Source of the DNA: an uncultured Flavobacteriaceae bacterium | GTDB lineage: Bacteria; Bacteroidota; Bacteroidia; Flavobacteriales; Flavobacteriaceae | Assembly: GCA_947502495.1 (NCBI GenBank) | Contig: CANNAC010000002.1 | Location: 496,001-560,000 of the forward strand | Reading direction: 5' to 3' | Length of the DNA: 64,000 nucleotides | Part shown: positions 9,477 through 18,253 of the stretch, piece by piece | Layout: each line of letters starts with the position of its first letter | Position numbering within the stretch: the stretch's first letter is position 1 | Position numbers and translations under genes: made by a program | The notes under the pieces: generated by a model | The model's input: only the letters and a program-made list of their open reading frames with translations | What the model was told of the DNA's origin: nothing | The model's database searches: none

Positions 9477-9547
9477 AGCAGTCTTCAGTTAGCAGTAATT
9501 ACAATTCAGAATTCGAGTAAGCGACTGCCTACTGAATACTGAAGACT
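9477..9547. repeat. Imperfect inverted repeat in the moxR-DUF58 gap
   Basis: AGTCTTCAGTTAGCAGT (9480-9496) and ACTGAATACTGAAGACT (9531-9547) are near-perfect inverted copies with two mismatches, inside a stretch rich in CAGT/ACTG words. It could fold as a large hairpin in the operon message. Similar CAGT-rich intergenic repeats are known in flavobacterial genomes from general memory. Confidence 0.5.
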
Positions 9548-9551
9548 CTTT

Positions 9552-10556
9552 TTATGGTACTTCAATCTCATTAACAATCTTGCTAATAATATCTTCTGAA
9601 GTTACGTTTTCTGCTTCCGCTTCATACGTAATTCCAATTCTATGACGCAATACATCATATACTACTGCACGAACATCTTCTGGTATTACATAACCTCTTC
9701 GCTTAATAAACGCATAACATTTTGCAGCGGTTGCTAGGTTAATACTTCCACGAGGAGAAGCTCCAAAAGAGATTAATGGTTTTAAATCTTCTAACTGATA
9801 TTTTTCTGGGTAACGTGTTGCAAAGATGATATCTAGAATATATTTTTCAATTTTCTCATCCATATATACTTCACGAACCGCTTCTTGTGCTCTAAGTATT
9901 TGGGATACAGAAACTACAGGATTTACTTTTTCCCAAGACCCCTTTAAGTTCGCTCGCATGATTAATTGCTCTTCTGCTTGCTTTGGATAATCAATAACTG
10001 TTTTCAGCATAAACCTATCCACTTGCGCTTCTGGTAAAGGATATGTTCCTTCTTGCTCCACAGGGTTCATCGTCGCCATAACCAAGAATGGTTTATCCAA
10101 TTTAAAAGTTTCATCACCAATAGTTACTTGCTTTTCTTGCATTGCTTCTAATAAAGCAGATTGCACTTTTGCAGGCGCTCTATTAATCTCATCTGCTAGC
10201 ACAAAATTTGCAAATATTGGTCCTTTTTTAATTTTGAAGTCGTTTTCCTTCATGTTATAAATCAAAGTTCCAGTAACATCTGCAGGTAATAAATCTGGTG
10301 TAAATTGTATTCTACTAAAACTTCCAGATACTGCTTGAGATAGTGTATTAATCGCCAATGTTTTTGCAAGACCAGGAACACCTTCTAATAAGATATGTCC
10401 TTGACCTAATAATCCTATAAGTAATCTTTCGATCATGTCTTTTTGACCAACAATTACTTTATTCATTTCTAGAGTTAGTAAATCTACAAAAGCACTCTCT
10501 TTTTCAATTTTCTCATTAATTGACTTAATATCAACTGTACTTGTATCTTCCATCAT
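9552..10556 (-). CDS. moxR: MoxR family AAA+ ATPase
   Basis: This 334-residue ATPase has a Walker A motif GVPGLAKT (about 59-66), Walker B with LADEINRAPAKVQSALLEAM, sensor 1 in MATMNPVEQEGTYPLPEAQ and the conserved VDRFMLK and SFGASPRGSINLA (arginine-finger/sensor 2) segments. It is the first gene of the Bat operon, the usual position. MoxR proteins act as chaperone-like ATPases on VWA partners, here probably BatA, BatB and the DUF58 protein. Two adjacent ATG codons (MM) start the protein; either could be used. Confidence 0.93.
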   Translation of the reverse strand: MMEDTSTVDIKSINEKIEKESAFVDLLTLEMNKVIVGQKDMIERLLIGLLGQGHILLEGVPGLAKTLAINTLSQAVSGSFSRIQFTPDLLPADVTGTLIYNMKENDFKIKKGPIFANFVLADEINRAPAKVQSALLEAMQEKQVTIGDETFKLDKPFLVMATMNPVEQEGTYPLPEAQVDRFMLKTVIDYPKQAEEQLIMRANLKGSWEKVNPVVSVSQILRAQEAVREVYMDEKIEKYILDIIFATRYPEKYQLEDLKPLISFGASPRGSINLATAAKCYAFIKRRGYVIPEDVRAVVYDVLRHRIGITYEAEAENVTSEDIISKIVNEIEVP

Positions 10557-10603
10557 TTTTTAATTTTTAAAGGCATGAATTTAACATTCATAATTTGGAG
10601 GTG

Positions 10604-10611
10604 TAAATTTG
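10604..10611 (+). promoter_or_regulatory. Candidate -7 box for the aldo/keto reductase gene
   Basis: TAAATTTG at 10604-10611 matches the Bacteroidetes sigma-A -7 consensus TAnnTTTG, about 105 bp upstream of the chosen start and in the gap divergent from moxR. The -33 element is not clear. Confidence 0.4.
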
Positions 10612-10716
10612 TTAAAATTTTTAATGCGTTGCTGTTAATAATTGGTTAAAAATTGTAGTGTTTAATATATGTTTAAGCCTTTTTCTTTGTTATTTTTAAT
10701 GTTCAAAACAAAAAGA

Positions 10717-11589
10717 ATGATAAAGAATAAATTTTCTAGAATTATTGCTGGAGCTATGACCTGGGGAGACTGGGGAAAGCAACTCTCTAAAAAAGAGACG
10801 ATTACATTGCTAAACCATTGTGTCACACAAGGTATAACTAGTTTTGATCATGCAGATATTTATGGGAGTTATACTACAGAAACTGCTTTTGGTAACGCTT
10901 TCGCGGAAAGCGGTATCGCACGAGAAAAAATGCAATTAATTAGCAAATGCGGCATACAATATGTCAGTGAAAATCGTAAAAATGAAGTAAAACACTACAA
11001 TTTTAGTAAAAATTATATCATTTGGTCAGCGGAAGAATCGCTAAAAAACCTAAAAACCGACTATTTAGATCTCTTTTTATTACATAGACCTAGTCCCTTA
11101 ATGCAACCCGACGAAATTGCAGAAGCAGTTTCTATATTAAAAGCACAAGGAAAAATAAAAGCATTTGGGGTTTCTAACTTTAGCACATCGCAAGTCGATT
11201 TAATTTCTAAATACACAGAAGTTTCGGTAAATCAAATAGCATTTTCCTTAACCCAACACCAAGCGATGCAGGATGGTGTATTAGATCAAATGATGATAAA
11301 TAATATTACACCTATGGCTTGGTCTCCTTTAGGTATCGTTTTTAGAGAAGATACCGAACAAACCAGACGCATACATAAACAGCTTGGAGATTTATTAGAA
11401 AAGTATAACGCCACCGAAGATCAACTTTTATTGGCTTGGATTTTAAAACATCCTGCCCATATTCATCCTGTAATAGGAACTACAAACGCAAAGCGCATAG
11501 AAAAAGCAGTGCAAGCAATGGCTATACAATTAGAATTAGAAGATTGGTTTAAAATTTTAGTGGCCTGTCAAGGACATAAAGTGCCTTAA
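10717..11589 (+). CDS. Aldo/keto reductase
   Basis: The first in-frame ATG (10669) would add 16 hydrophobic residues that do not fit the family. The second ATG at 10717 (MIKNKFSRIIAGAMTWGDWG) gives a normal 290-residue protein and is preferred. Family marks are DHADIYGSY (catalytic Asp and Tyr), the Lys in QLISKCGI, LDLFLLHRPSPL (catalytic His) and AFGVSNFS. The proline-rich HPVIGTTNAKRIEKAV end binds NADPH. It resembles the YdhF-like oxidoreductases. The substrate is unknown. It is followed by a heptanucleotide array and an SDR gene on the same strand. Confidence 0.88.
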   Translation: MIKNKFSRIIAGAMTWGDWGKQLSKKETITLLNHCVTQGITSFDHADIYGSYTTETAFGNAFAESGIAREKMQLISKCGIQYVSENRKNEVKHYNFSKNYIIWSAEESLKNLKTDYLDLFLLHRPSPLMQPDEIAEAVSILKAQGKIKAFGVSNFSTSQVDLISKYTEVSVNQIAFSLTQHQAMQDGVLDQMMINNITPMAWSPLGIVFREDTEQTRRIHKQLGDLLEKYNATEDQLLLAWILKHPAHIHPVIGTTNAKRIEKAVQAMAIQLELEDWFKILVACQGHKVP

Positions 11590-11666
11590 TAGTGAATAGT
11601 GAATAGTGAATAGTGAATAGTGAATAGTGAATAGTGAATAGTGAATAGTGAATAGTGAATAGTGAA
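11590..11666 (+). repeat. Tandem array of 11 perfect TAGTGAA heptamers
   Basis: From 11590 to 11666 the sequence is eleven uninterrupted copies of TAGTGAA (77 bp), starting directly after the TAA stop of the aldo/keto reductase and ending 9 bp before the ATG of the SDR. Because the unit holds both TAG and TGA and its length is not a multiple of three, every frame is closed. Perfect short tandem repeats are prone to slipped-strand changes in copy number, which would alter the spacing between the genes. Confidence 0.97.
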
Positions 11667-11675
11667 AATTAAATT

Positions 11676-12431
11676 ATGAAAAATAAAACAGCCTTAATAA
11701 CAGGAGCAACGAGCGGCATTGGCAGAGCAACAGCCCATGAACTTGCAAAACACGGTATTAACTTAATACTTTGTGGCAGAAGACAAGACCGCCTAGATAC
11801 TATACAAAAAGCACTAAGCAAACAAACTAACGTACATACTTTAAATTTTGACGTACGTGATAAAGACGCCGTTTTTAATGCTATCAATTCGCTTCCTGAA
11901 GATTTTAAACAAATAGATATTTTAATCAATAATGCAGGAAATGCACATGGCCTAGATCCTATTGAAACAGGAAATCTAGACGATTGGGATGCCATGCTAG
12001 ACATTAATGTAAAAGGGTTACTATATGTGAGTAAAGCGGTAATTCCTATAATGACAGAAAGAAATTCTGGTCATATTATTAATATTGGTTCTTCGGCAGG
12101 AAAAGAAGTATACCCAAAAGGAAATGTCTATTGCGGTAGTAAACATGCGGTTCTAGCAATTACAGAAGGCATGCGAATAGACCTCAACCCGTACGGAATA
12201 AAAGTTGGTGCCATTAATCCTGGATTGGTAGAAACCGAATTTTCTCAAGTCCGCTTTAAAGGAGATGCCATTGCTGATAATGTATACAAAGGTTACAAAG
12301 CGTTGCAACCAGAAGATATTGCAGACATCATTTACTTTGTCATTACACGTCCTGCACATGTAAATATTGCAGATCTATTGGTATTCTGTACAGCCCAGGC
12401 AAGTAGTACTATTGTCAAGAAAGATATTTAA
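11676..12431 (+). CDS. Short-chain dehydrogenase/reductase (YdfG-like)
   Basis: This 251-residue classical SDR has the nucleotide-binding TGATSGIGRATA motif at residues 8-19, NNAGNAHG near 88, a Ser in IINIGSSAGKE and the catalytic YCGSK (Tyr and Lys) at about 151-155. The C-terminal RPAHVNIADLLVFCTAQAS resembles the YdfG/NADP-dependent 3-hydroxy acid dehydrogenase subgroup. The exact substrate is not known. It lies downstream of an aldo/keto reductase, which suggests carbonyl or aldehyde metabolism, but this is inference. Confidence 0.9.
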   Translation: MKNKTALITGATSGIGRATAHELAKHGINLILCGRRQDRLDTIQKALSKQTNVHTLNFDVRDKDAVFNAINSLPEDFKQIDILINNAGNAHGLDPIETGNLDDWDAMLDINVKGLLYVSKAVIPIMTERNSGHIINIGSSAGKEVYPKGNVYCGSKHAVLAITEGMRIDLNPYGIKVGAINPGLVETEFSQVRFKGDAIADNVYKGYKALQPEDIADIIYFVITRPAHVNIADLLVFCTAQASSTIVKKDI

Positions 12432-12434
12432 CTA

Positions 12435-12460
12435 AAAAAGATTCCTGCCTTCGCAGGAAG
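12435..12460 (+). repeat. 25-nt hairpin element, copy 1, just upstream of a start codon
   Basis: TTCCTGC (12442-12448) and GCAGGAA (12453-12459) are perfect arms around a CTTC loop, preceded by AAAAGA. The same 25 nucleotides recur at 33180-33204. In both places the hairpin ends 5-6 nt before an ATG, covering the ribosome-binding region. Confidence 0.85.
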
Positions 12461-12465
12461 GAAAC

Positions 12466-13599
12466 ATGATCAATAAACGCTTACTTATTAAAAACCTATT
12501 AGCCCATAATGATGAGAACAGTTTTTATGATAAAAAGCGAAAAATAAATATTGACCTAAGAGAAGGAAAAGCAAAATTTTTAAAACACGTTTGTGCGCTA
12601 TCTAACAGCAATCCGAAAAACAATTCTTATATCGTAATTGGTGTAGAAGATGAAGACAATACTATTGTAGGAGTTGATTTTTTTGATGATTCTAAAATTC
12701 AGAATTTAATAAATGCATACTTAGCCAATCCACCAATAGTGCAGTATGAGAATATTCCTTTTCCACATTTACTAGATGATAAAGTGGTTGGTCTAGTCAC
12801 GATAAGACCAATTGACAGCCTAACATCCCTTCGTAAGAATATTTGGAAATATTATGGCGGAACTACCTTTTTTAGAGATGGCAGCATAAGTATGCCAAAG
12901 GTTTTTAAAAGCGATATAACCGATGTAAATTCTAAAATTGTGGAAGCTATTGAAAATCATTCACAAAACAACATTCAACATACACTCGATGGCGTTTTTA
13001 CTTTTTTAAATAAACGGAAAGATTACCATCCTAAATACAAAGTGTTTAAAGAATATTTTGTGCTTTGTTGGTCTGGACAAAAGAAAATAGTAGGTAAAGA
13101 AACCTTTTATTCTAGAGTCGATATTGAAATGGTAAACGAGCAAGTACGCTTATTTTTCTCTACTTTAGATGAAGTAGAAATAAGCTATAATGAAGATAGT
13201 TTTAAAATTATTGAATACGTAAATCTCAGTCTACAAAACACATCTAAATATTATCCTCTAGAAGAAACTATTATTCGTTTTGAAAACAATGCTAATTATA
13301 CTATCGAAAGCAAACTACTATTTAATGCCCCTCAATTTGATAAAAAAGTATTGCACCATATATACAATGCTAATAATACCTTATTAGAAAAATTAAAAAA
13401 AGGACAACAGCTAAACAAAAACGAAGAGCTTGATTTAATGAACCTTCCAGAAACCTACTTAATTTGCTATTTAAATGGTTTTCAAGAAGCTATAGACAAA
13501 CTTATCGAAGCAAAAACTTTTTTAAAAACCTATAGCGAAGATGCCTACCTGTTTTTTAAAGAATCTCTACGCATCTTAAGAAAAGTAAAGTACAGCTAG
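12466..13599 (+). CDS. AlbA_2/Schlafen-type putative DNA- or nucleotide-binding protein
   Basis: This 377-residue protein has an N-terminal AlbA_2-like domain (about 25-140) with DLREGKAKFLKHVCALSNS and SYIVIGVEDEDNTIVGVD, which is the pattern of the divergent AAA_4/AlbA_2 family. The C-terminal 230 residues have no clear family and are rich in Lys, Asn and Tyr. Such proteins are often called ATP-binding or transcriptional-regulator-like proteins, but biochemical evidence is thin. It follows the SDR by 34 bp on the same strand, with a hairpin element in the gap. The function is open. Confidence 0.7.
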   Translation: MINKRLLIKNLLAHNDENSFYDKKRKINIDLREGKAKFLKHVCALSNSNPKNNSYIVIGVEDEDNTIVGVDFFDDSKIQNLINAYLANPPIVQYENIPFPHLLDDKVVGLVTIRPIDSLTSLRKNIWKYYGGTTFFRDGSISMPKVFKSDITDVNSKIVEAIENHSQNNIQHTLDGVFTFLNKRKDYHPKYKVFKEYFVLCWSGQKKIVGKETFYSRVDIEMVNEQVRLFFSTLDEVEISYNEDSFKIIEYVNLSLQNTSKYYPLEETIIRFENNANYTIESKLLFNAPQFDKKVLHHIYNANNTLLEKLKKGQQLNKNEELDLMNLPETYLICYLNGFQEAIDKLIEAKTFLKTYSEDAYLFFKESLRILRKVKYS

Positions 13600-13707
13600 A
13601 TACCAACTATACAAAAAACAATACCAATTATATAATTTTCGTAACCAAGCACATATTTAGCACGTAATTACCAATCTGATTACCATATATTTACACCGCT
13701 ATTAATC

Positions 13708-13774
13708 AACAGAGTATCTTAAACCTTGTTCCTTTTTTTATTTATTTAAAAGATGGATTCAAGGTTTTTTAAAT
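13708..13774. terminator. Possible terminator between convergent genes
   Basis: AAACCTTG and CAAGGTTT form arms of a hairpin around an A/T-rich loop of about 33 nt, followed by TTTT on the plus strand, between the AlbA_2 gene and the oppositely oriented DUF1501 gene. The loop is long, so the call is weak. Confidence 0.35.
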
Positions 13775-14959
13775 AAAATCTAAATAATTAAAAGAAGTAT
13801 TCAATATTTTTTTATCATCTACATCTAACCACTTTTTTAATATCGTTGCATAAATAGCTCTAAAATCTATTTCGTATTTTAAATCGCCATTGCCATCTAA
13901 ATCACTAAGACTGGCTAGATCATTGTACAACCCTGGTTTTTTCATGTTTTCACCAATAATAAAAACATTATTTGCTGCTCCATGATCTGTACCATTTGCT
14001 GCATTTTGTTCTACACGTCTACCAAATTCTGAAAAAGTAATAATTAAAGTATCCTTAAAAGTATTTTGGGCTTTTAAGTCGGCTACAAATGCCTCCATAC
14101 TTTCCGCATACATTTCCAAAAGTTTTTTCTGTTTTTTATTCTGATTAGAATGTGTATCAAATCCACCTAAAGAAGAGTAAAACACTTTAGTTTCCATGCC
14201 CGAATTAATAAACTGCGCCATTGTTCTCAATTGATTAGCGAAGCCATTATTAGGATAGCTATTGGCTTTAACTACTTTTTTTGCATTAAAGAAAATGTGT
14301 TTCGCAGAAGACTCTGCACTAATCATCGTTTTATATAAATAGCCTAAATTATGCTCGCTTAAATGCTCTTCATTTTGATAACTCAATATTTTTTTAAAAT
14401 TAGGGTTTTGAGAAGCTTTATACAGTGTAGAAGCACTTTTGGTAGCAATACCACTCATGTTTTCCCCTTTCAACATTAAAGAAAGGCTGTCATCAATTTC
14501 TATTGCATTATAATTGTTTTTTCCAAAAGCATCTAAATATCTACCAACCCATCCGTTTTGTAAATATTGATTGGAGTCACTTGCTGTTTGCCAAATATCT
14601 GTAGATCTAAAATGTGACCTATTCGGGTTTGGGTAGCCAACATTATTAATAATGGTAAGCAAGCCTTTATCATAAAGTCTTTTTAGTGGCGTTAGACTGC
14701 TATCTAGACCTAGATTGTCGTTTAACTTAATTATTTCTTTTTCTTTTATTGAAATAGTAGGTCTATAATTATAATACAAATCATTGGAATAAGGAACTAC
14801 CGTATTTAAACCGTCATTACCACCTGAAAGTTGAATTATTACTAGTTTTTTATACCCTAAACTCTCAATTGAAATTTCTTCAAAAGCTTTAATAAAATTT
14901 GGTACAAAAAACAATGTACTAGCCAACGATGAATTTTTAATAAATTGTCTTCTTTTCAT
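13769..14959 (-). CDS. DUF1501 family secreted protein
   Basis: This 396-residue protein starts MKRRQFIKNSSLASTLFFVP, a twin-arginine-like export signal. The body carries VIIQLSGGNDGLNTVVPY, LGGFDTHSNQN and TFSEFGRRVEQNAANGTDHG, the DUF1501 (sulfatase-like fold) motifs. DUF1501 proteins are nearly always paired with DUF1800 proteins, as here (gap 34 bp, DUF1800 first). Their biochemical role is not established. The alkaline phosphatase/sulfatase-like fold suggests a metal hydrolase, but several catalytic residues of true sulfatases cannot be recognised. Confidence 0.9.
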   Translation of the reverse strand: MKRRQFIKNSSLASTLFFVPNFIKAFEEISIESLGYKKLVIIQLSGGNDGLNTVVPYSNDLYYNYRPTISIKEKEIIKLNDNLGLDSSLTPLKRLYDKGLLTIINNVGYPNPNRSHFRSTDIWQTASDSNQYLQNGWVGRYLDAFGKNNYNAIEIDDSLSLMLKGENMSGIATKSASTLYKASQNPNFKKILSYQNEEHLSEHNLGYLYKTMISAESSAKHIFFNAKKVVKANSYPNNGFANQLRTMAQFINSGMETKVFYSSLGGFDTHSNQNKKQKKLLEMYAESMEAFVADLKAQNTFKDTLIITFSEFGRRVEQNAANGTDHGAANNVFIIGENMKKPGLYNDLASLSDLDGNGDLKYEIDFRAIYATILKKWLDVDDKKILNTSFNYLDFI

Positions 14960-14993
14960 AATATAGTTTTAGCCGTTTTAAAAAAGATGCCAT

Positions 14994-16367
14994 CTAGCAT
15001 AGTTGATATTCTGGGATAGACATTAACTGAATTATATTGTTTTTTTTATCCTCCTCATTCAAATTTTCTAATATCTCATTAGTACCTTCCTTTATTTGGC
15101 ACAGGATTAAACTTTCTTTAATCTGAAAAAACGGCAAACCGTTAAAGTTCTCTTCAAAAGACTTCCAATCGGGTTTAATAACCATCCCTTTATTGCTGCT
15201 TTTTTTATAAAGTTCTTTATATGAATCTGTAAAATCCCCTTTTTCATTTAAATCCATTACAGAATTGCTTAGTAATAGTTGCGGAAGATTAAGTCTTAAC
15301 ATTAAAGTATTAGGATCTATCCAACTTCTTCCTCCTTTCCATCCTGCAACATTTGGCGGATCCAATAGAACTTGACCTAAAAGCTTTTGAAGCTTTAAAT
15401 AATTCTTCTTTTCTTTAAACTGCATGGGAACAATTTTATTCATTCCAACTAAAAGTTCAATCGGTGATTTAATTTTTGAACCTATATTTTCTTGATCATA
15501 AAACCAATCAGAAGTAAATACATATCTCATTAATGTTTCTATGTTGTAATCTGGATAAAAAACATTAACCATTTTTGACACGTGGAAATCATTAATTGTA
15601 TCATTAACAAAATACGTATATATTTTTTTACATATAAATGCAGCACATTCTTCTTGCTCTAGTATAATATCAATAATATCATCACCATTAAACTCCCCCT
15701 GTTTATTAAGGAAGGTTTTGGTTTTTCCATCATGTGCTTTTTCATTAAACACAAAGTAACCTTCTGTTTTATGGTACTTATACCCTGTAAATGCTCGAGC
15801 ACTTTCTTTAATATCTTGTTCGGTATAATTACCGACTCCAATTGTAAAAAGCTCTAATAATTCTCTAGCAAAATTTTCATTCGGGCTTCTTTTACTGTTT
15901 TTTAAAGTATCTAAATACTTAATCATTGAAGCTTCTTTTGAAATAACCTTAACAAAATCTCTAAAACTCCCTAAAGCATTTTCTCGAAGTGTATTATTGT
16001 AACTTTGTAGATGATAGATATTTCTATCTCTACAAACAAAATGATTTGCCCAGAACAAAGTCATTTTTTCTCTTAATATCTGATCGGAATAATTTAATCT
16101 ATCCATCCAGGCATAATTATATGCATTAAATTTTTCTGCATTAAGATTTAAAAAAGCTTGTCTTGCCATTTTATCGGTTTTAAAATCGGCAGTTAAATAG
16201 GTGTCCAGCTTAGAGGTATCTAGAAGTAAATGTTCCATTTTTAATGATTTTTCAAATAAATCATCCACAATAGCCTTTTTAGTTTCCTTAGCTAATTCCA
16301 TTGCTTGCTTTGGTAAAACTCCAAAACCTGCCCTCCAATATAAATGTAATATGTGTTTTTTGTTCAT
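14994..16367 (-). CDS. DUF1800 family protein
   Basis: This 457-residue protein has HLYWRAGFGVLPKQAMEL at the start, followed by MTLFWANHFVCRDRN, NFARELLELFTIGVGNYTE (the hallmark of DUF1800) and LDPPNVAGWKGGRSWIDPNT. There is no obvious signal peptide, while its partner DUF1501 has a Tat-like one, as is common for the pair. Together they are a two-gene operon read on the minus strand, DUF1800 first. The molecular function is unknown. Confidence 0.9.
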   Translation of the reverse strand: MNKKHILHLYWRAGFGVLPKQAMELAKETKKAIVDDLFEKSLKMEHLLLDTSKLDTYLTADFKTDKMARQAFLNLNAEKFNAYNYAWMDRLNYSDQILREKMTLFWANHFVCRDRNIYHLQSYNNTLRENALGSFRDFVKVISKEASMIKYLDTLKNSKRSPNENFARELLELFTIGVGNYTEQDIKESARAFTGYKYHKTEGYFVFNEKAHDGKTKTFLNKQGEFNGDDIIDIILEQEECAAFICKKIYTYFVNDTINDFHVSKMVNVFYPDYNIETLMRYVFTSDWFYDQENIGSKIKSPIELLVGMNKIVPMQFKEKKNYLKLQKLLGQVLLDPPNVAGWKGGRSWIDPNTLMLRLNLPQLLLSNSVMDLNEKGDFTDSYKELYKKSSNKGMVIKPDWKSFEENFNGLPFFQIKESLILCQIKEGTNEILENLNEEDKKNNIIQLMSIPEYQLC

Positions 16368-16510
16368 ACTTCTAAAGCTAAATAAAGACTACTGTTTCCT
16401 TCTAAAGTTATCAAAAATCTAACCGTTTATTTAATAAAGATCATAATTTAATTTAAAAACCGTCTCAGCATACTAAAACGGTTCTTTTATTTCTTTTAAG
16501 AAGCAGATAA

Positions 16511-17122
16511 TTACTTTCCACCATCTAATTTATCTTGCCAATCAGAAAGCTCTTTCCATTTTCCTTGAGAAGCCAATAAAGCTTGTTTAGGCCAAGTTCC
16601 AGGTTTATGTATTTTATACCTATCTCCTCCTGAATTTAAAACTTCTTGGCATTTTTCTACACTACATTGCGATAATGCATGCCATGTTTTGACATCATGT
16701 GTATGAAAAAGTTCTTTGATTTTTGGACCTATACCTTCTACAACCGTTAGATCATCTTCTTTAATTTTTTTACCAAACACAGCTTTGGCTGCATCTGCGT
16801 CAAAGGTTATTTTTGCTACGGAAGCGACTCCTGCTCCAGCCGCAAAAGAAGAAACAGCAGTTCCTAACTCTGAAGATTTACTAGACTTGCACGCTTGCAA
16901 ATCTGCTTCTAATTTTGTTATTTTATTCTTGTAAAGATTTACATCTGAAGACTTCTCTGATTTACAAGTCTCTAAATCTGCTTCTAGTTTAGCTATTCTA
17001 TTTCTGTAAACATCTTCATCAGCAGCGTTGTCGTTGCCTCCTGATAATAATCTACCTAGTAAATATCCTAATAAGGCACAAATTGCGCCAACCAATAATG
17101 GAATTAATATACACCAATTCAT
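16511..17122 (-). CDS. Membrane-anchored helix-hairpin-helix protein
   Basis: This 203-residue protein starts with a transmembrane helix (about 4-24) and a GRLLSGG segment, then has two similar coiled-coil units of the type YxNxIxKLEADLxxCKS (about 40-55 and 63-79), an Ala/Gly-rich linker and a C-terminal domain with LTVVEGIGPKIKELFHTHDV (helix-hairpin-helix, about 125-145) followed by PGTWPKQALLASQGKWKEL. HhH domains of this kind occur in Bacteroidetes envelope proteins. It starts 23 bp downstream of the OmpA-like gene, so it is probably in one operon with it. Confidence 0.75.
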   Translation of the reverse strand: MNWCILIPLLVGAICALLGYLLGRLLSGGNDNAADEDVYRNRIAKLEADLETCKSEKSSDVNLYKNKITKLEADLQACKSSKSSELGTAVSSFAAGAGVASVAKITFDADAAKAVFGKKIKEDDLTVVEGIGPKIKELFHTHDVKTWHALSQCSVEKCQEVLNSGGDRYKIHKPGTWPKQALLASQGKWKELSDWQDKLDGGK

Positions 17123-17145
17123 ATTCTATATTTTTAAGTTTTAGT

Positions 17146-18075
17146 TTAGTTAATTGTTATAACAGTTCTTCTATTTTTAGCCTTACCTTCTTCTGAAGCA
17201 TTATCTGCAATAGGCTCATTTGGACCTTCAGATGTAGCTTCTATGTTAGTACTTAAAATACCGTTTTGTATTAAATAGCTTTTTGCAAAATCTGCTCTTT
17301 GCTGACCAAGCATTACATTATTAGCCGCATTTCCAGTATTATCTGTATGACCAACCACAAGTACTTTTACACCTAGTTTATCTACACATCTAGAAATATT
17401 AGCTATTTTTTCTCGTTGCGCTGTTGTTAAATTAATTTGTGCTTCTCCTGTATTAAAATACAATACCAATGGATTTGCTTTTAAAGCTTCACAAGCCACT
17501 TTTAAAACCTCATCAGCTGCTTTATCATCTTCAGAAACCGCAAATAACTCATAAAGAACAGGGCCAAAAAAGATTTTATTCTCATCTGCAATCATACTGC
17601 CTTTTAATGCTCCTTTTGTATCTATACGTTTAGAAGAAATACCTTGTGACACAAAATAATTTTTAACTGCATTTGCTCTTGCTAAACCTAAATTAGGATA
17701 TGCTGAATTATTTGTTTCTTCATTGGTATAATACCCTGTAATTGAAACTCGCTTTGAAGGATTTTCATCCAAATACGTTTTAAGGCCAAAAACTGCATTT
17801 TTTAATTCCTCTGAAACGGGTTCTAAAATTCTAAAACTAGAATCCTTAAAATTGAAGTTGTCCTTACTCTTTAATGTATAATCACCATCCTTAATAAAAA
17901 AAGGATTTAACGTTGCTTCCATCACATTCGGAGCTTCTACTATAGTCTTTTCATCTCCTTTTTTGTGATCGCAGCTTTCGGCATTGCAACAATTACAACA
18001 TAGCCACCAATACAAAATGGTACTAATTATAATAGTTAGCAAAATACCGAGTAAGTAGGATGTTTTTTTACTCAT
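17146..18075 (-). CDS. Inner-membrane-anchored OmpA-like protein with a doubled domain
   Basis: This 309-residue protein has an N-terminal membrane anchor (about 7-25), a Cys-rich stretch just after it (WWLCCNCCNAESCDHKK) and two OmpA-like halves. The first (about 80-170) is degenerate, with RVSITGYYTNEE and NLGLARANAVKNYFVSQGIS. The second (about 200-309) is complete, with VLVVGHTDNTGNAANNVMLG, QRADFAKSYLIQNGI and NRRTVITIN. The conserved peptidoglycan-binding Asp and Arg positions are present in the second half. It probably binds peptidoglycan. It is upstream of the HhH protein. Confidence 0.82.
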   Translation of the reverse strand: MSKKTSYLLGILLTIIISTILYWWLCCNCCNAESCDHKKGDEKTIVEAPNVMEATLNPFFIKDGDYTLKSKDNFNFKDSSFRILEPVSEELKNAVFGLKTYLDENPSKRVSITGYYTNEETNNSAYPNLGLARANAVKNYFVSQGISSKRIDTKGALKGSMIADENKIFFGPVLYELFAVSEDDKAADEVLKVACEALKANPLVLYFNTGEAQINLTTAQREKIANISRCVDKLGVKVLVVGHTDNTGNAANNVMLGQQRADFAKSYLIQNGILSTNIEATSEGPNEPIADNASEEGKAKNRRTVITIN

Positions 18076-18196
18076 TCGTTATTTGTTTTATAAGTTATTG
18101 ACTATTAAGGTATTGAATTTTTAACATATTATTCCTTTTTAATGTTTAAGATTGTTTTTAAAATCGATTAATGGTTTAAATTTCACGTTTTTAAAC

Positions 18197-18226
18197 AAAA
18201 AAAAGCCACATCTTTCGATGTGGCTC
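18197..18226 (-). terminator. Rho-independent terminator of the aldehyde dehydrogenase gene
   Basis: The minus strand reads AGCCACATC-GAAA-GATGTGGCT followed by an unbroken T run (plus 18197-18204). The stem is nine perfect pairs with a four-base loop, 28 bp past the gene's stop. Confidence 0.9.
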
Positions 18227-18253
18227 TTCCAAATATAATTTAATTAAATACGA

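Noticed and set aside
10669-10716. Longer start of the aldo/keto reductase
   Set aside because: It adds a hydrophobic 16-residue piece unlike the family; the inner ATG gives the standard N-terminus.
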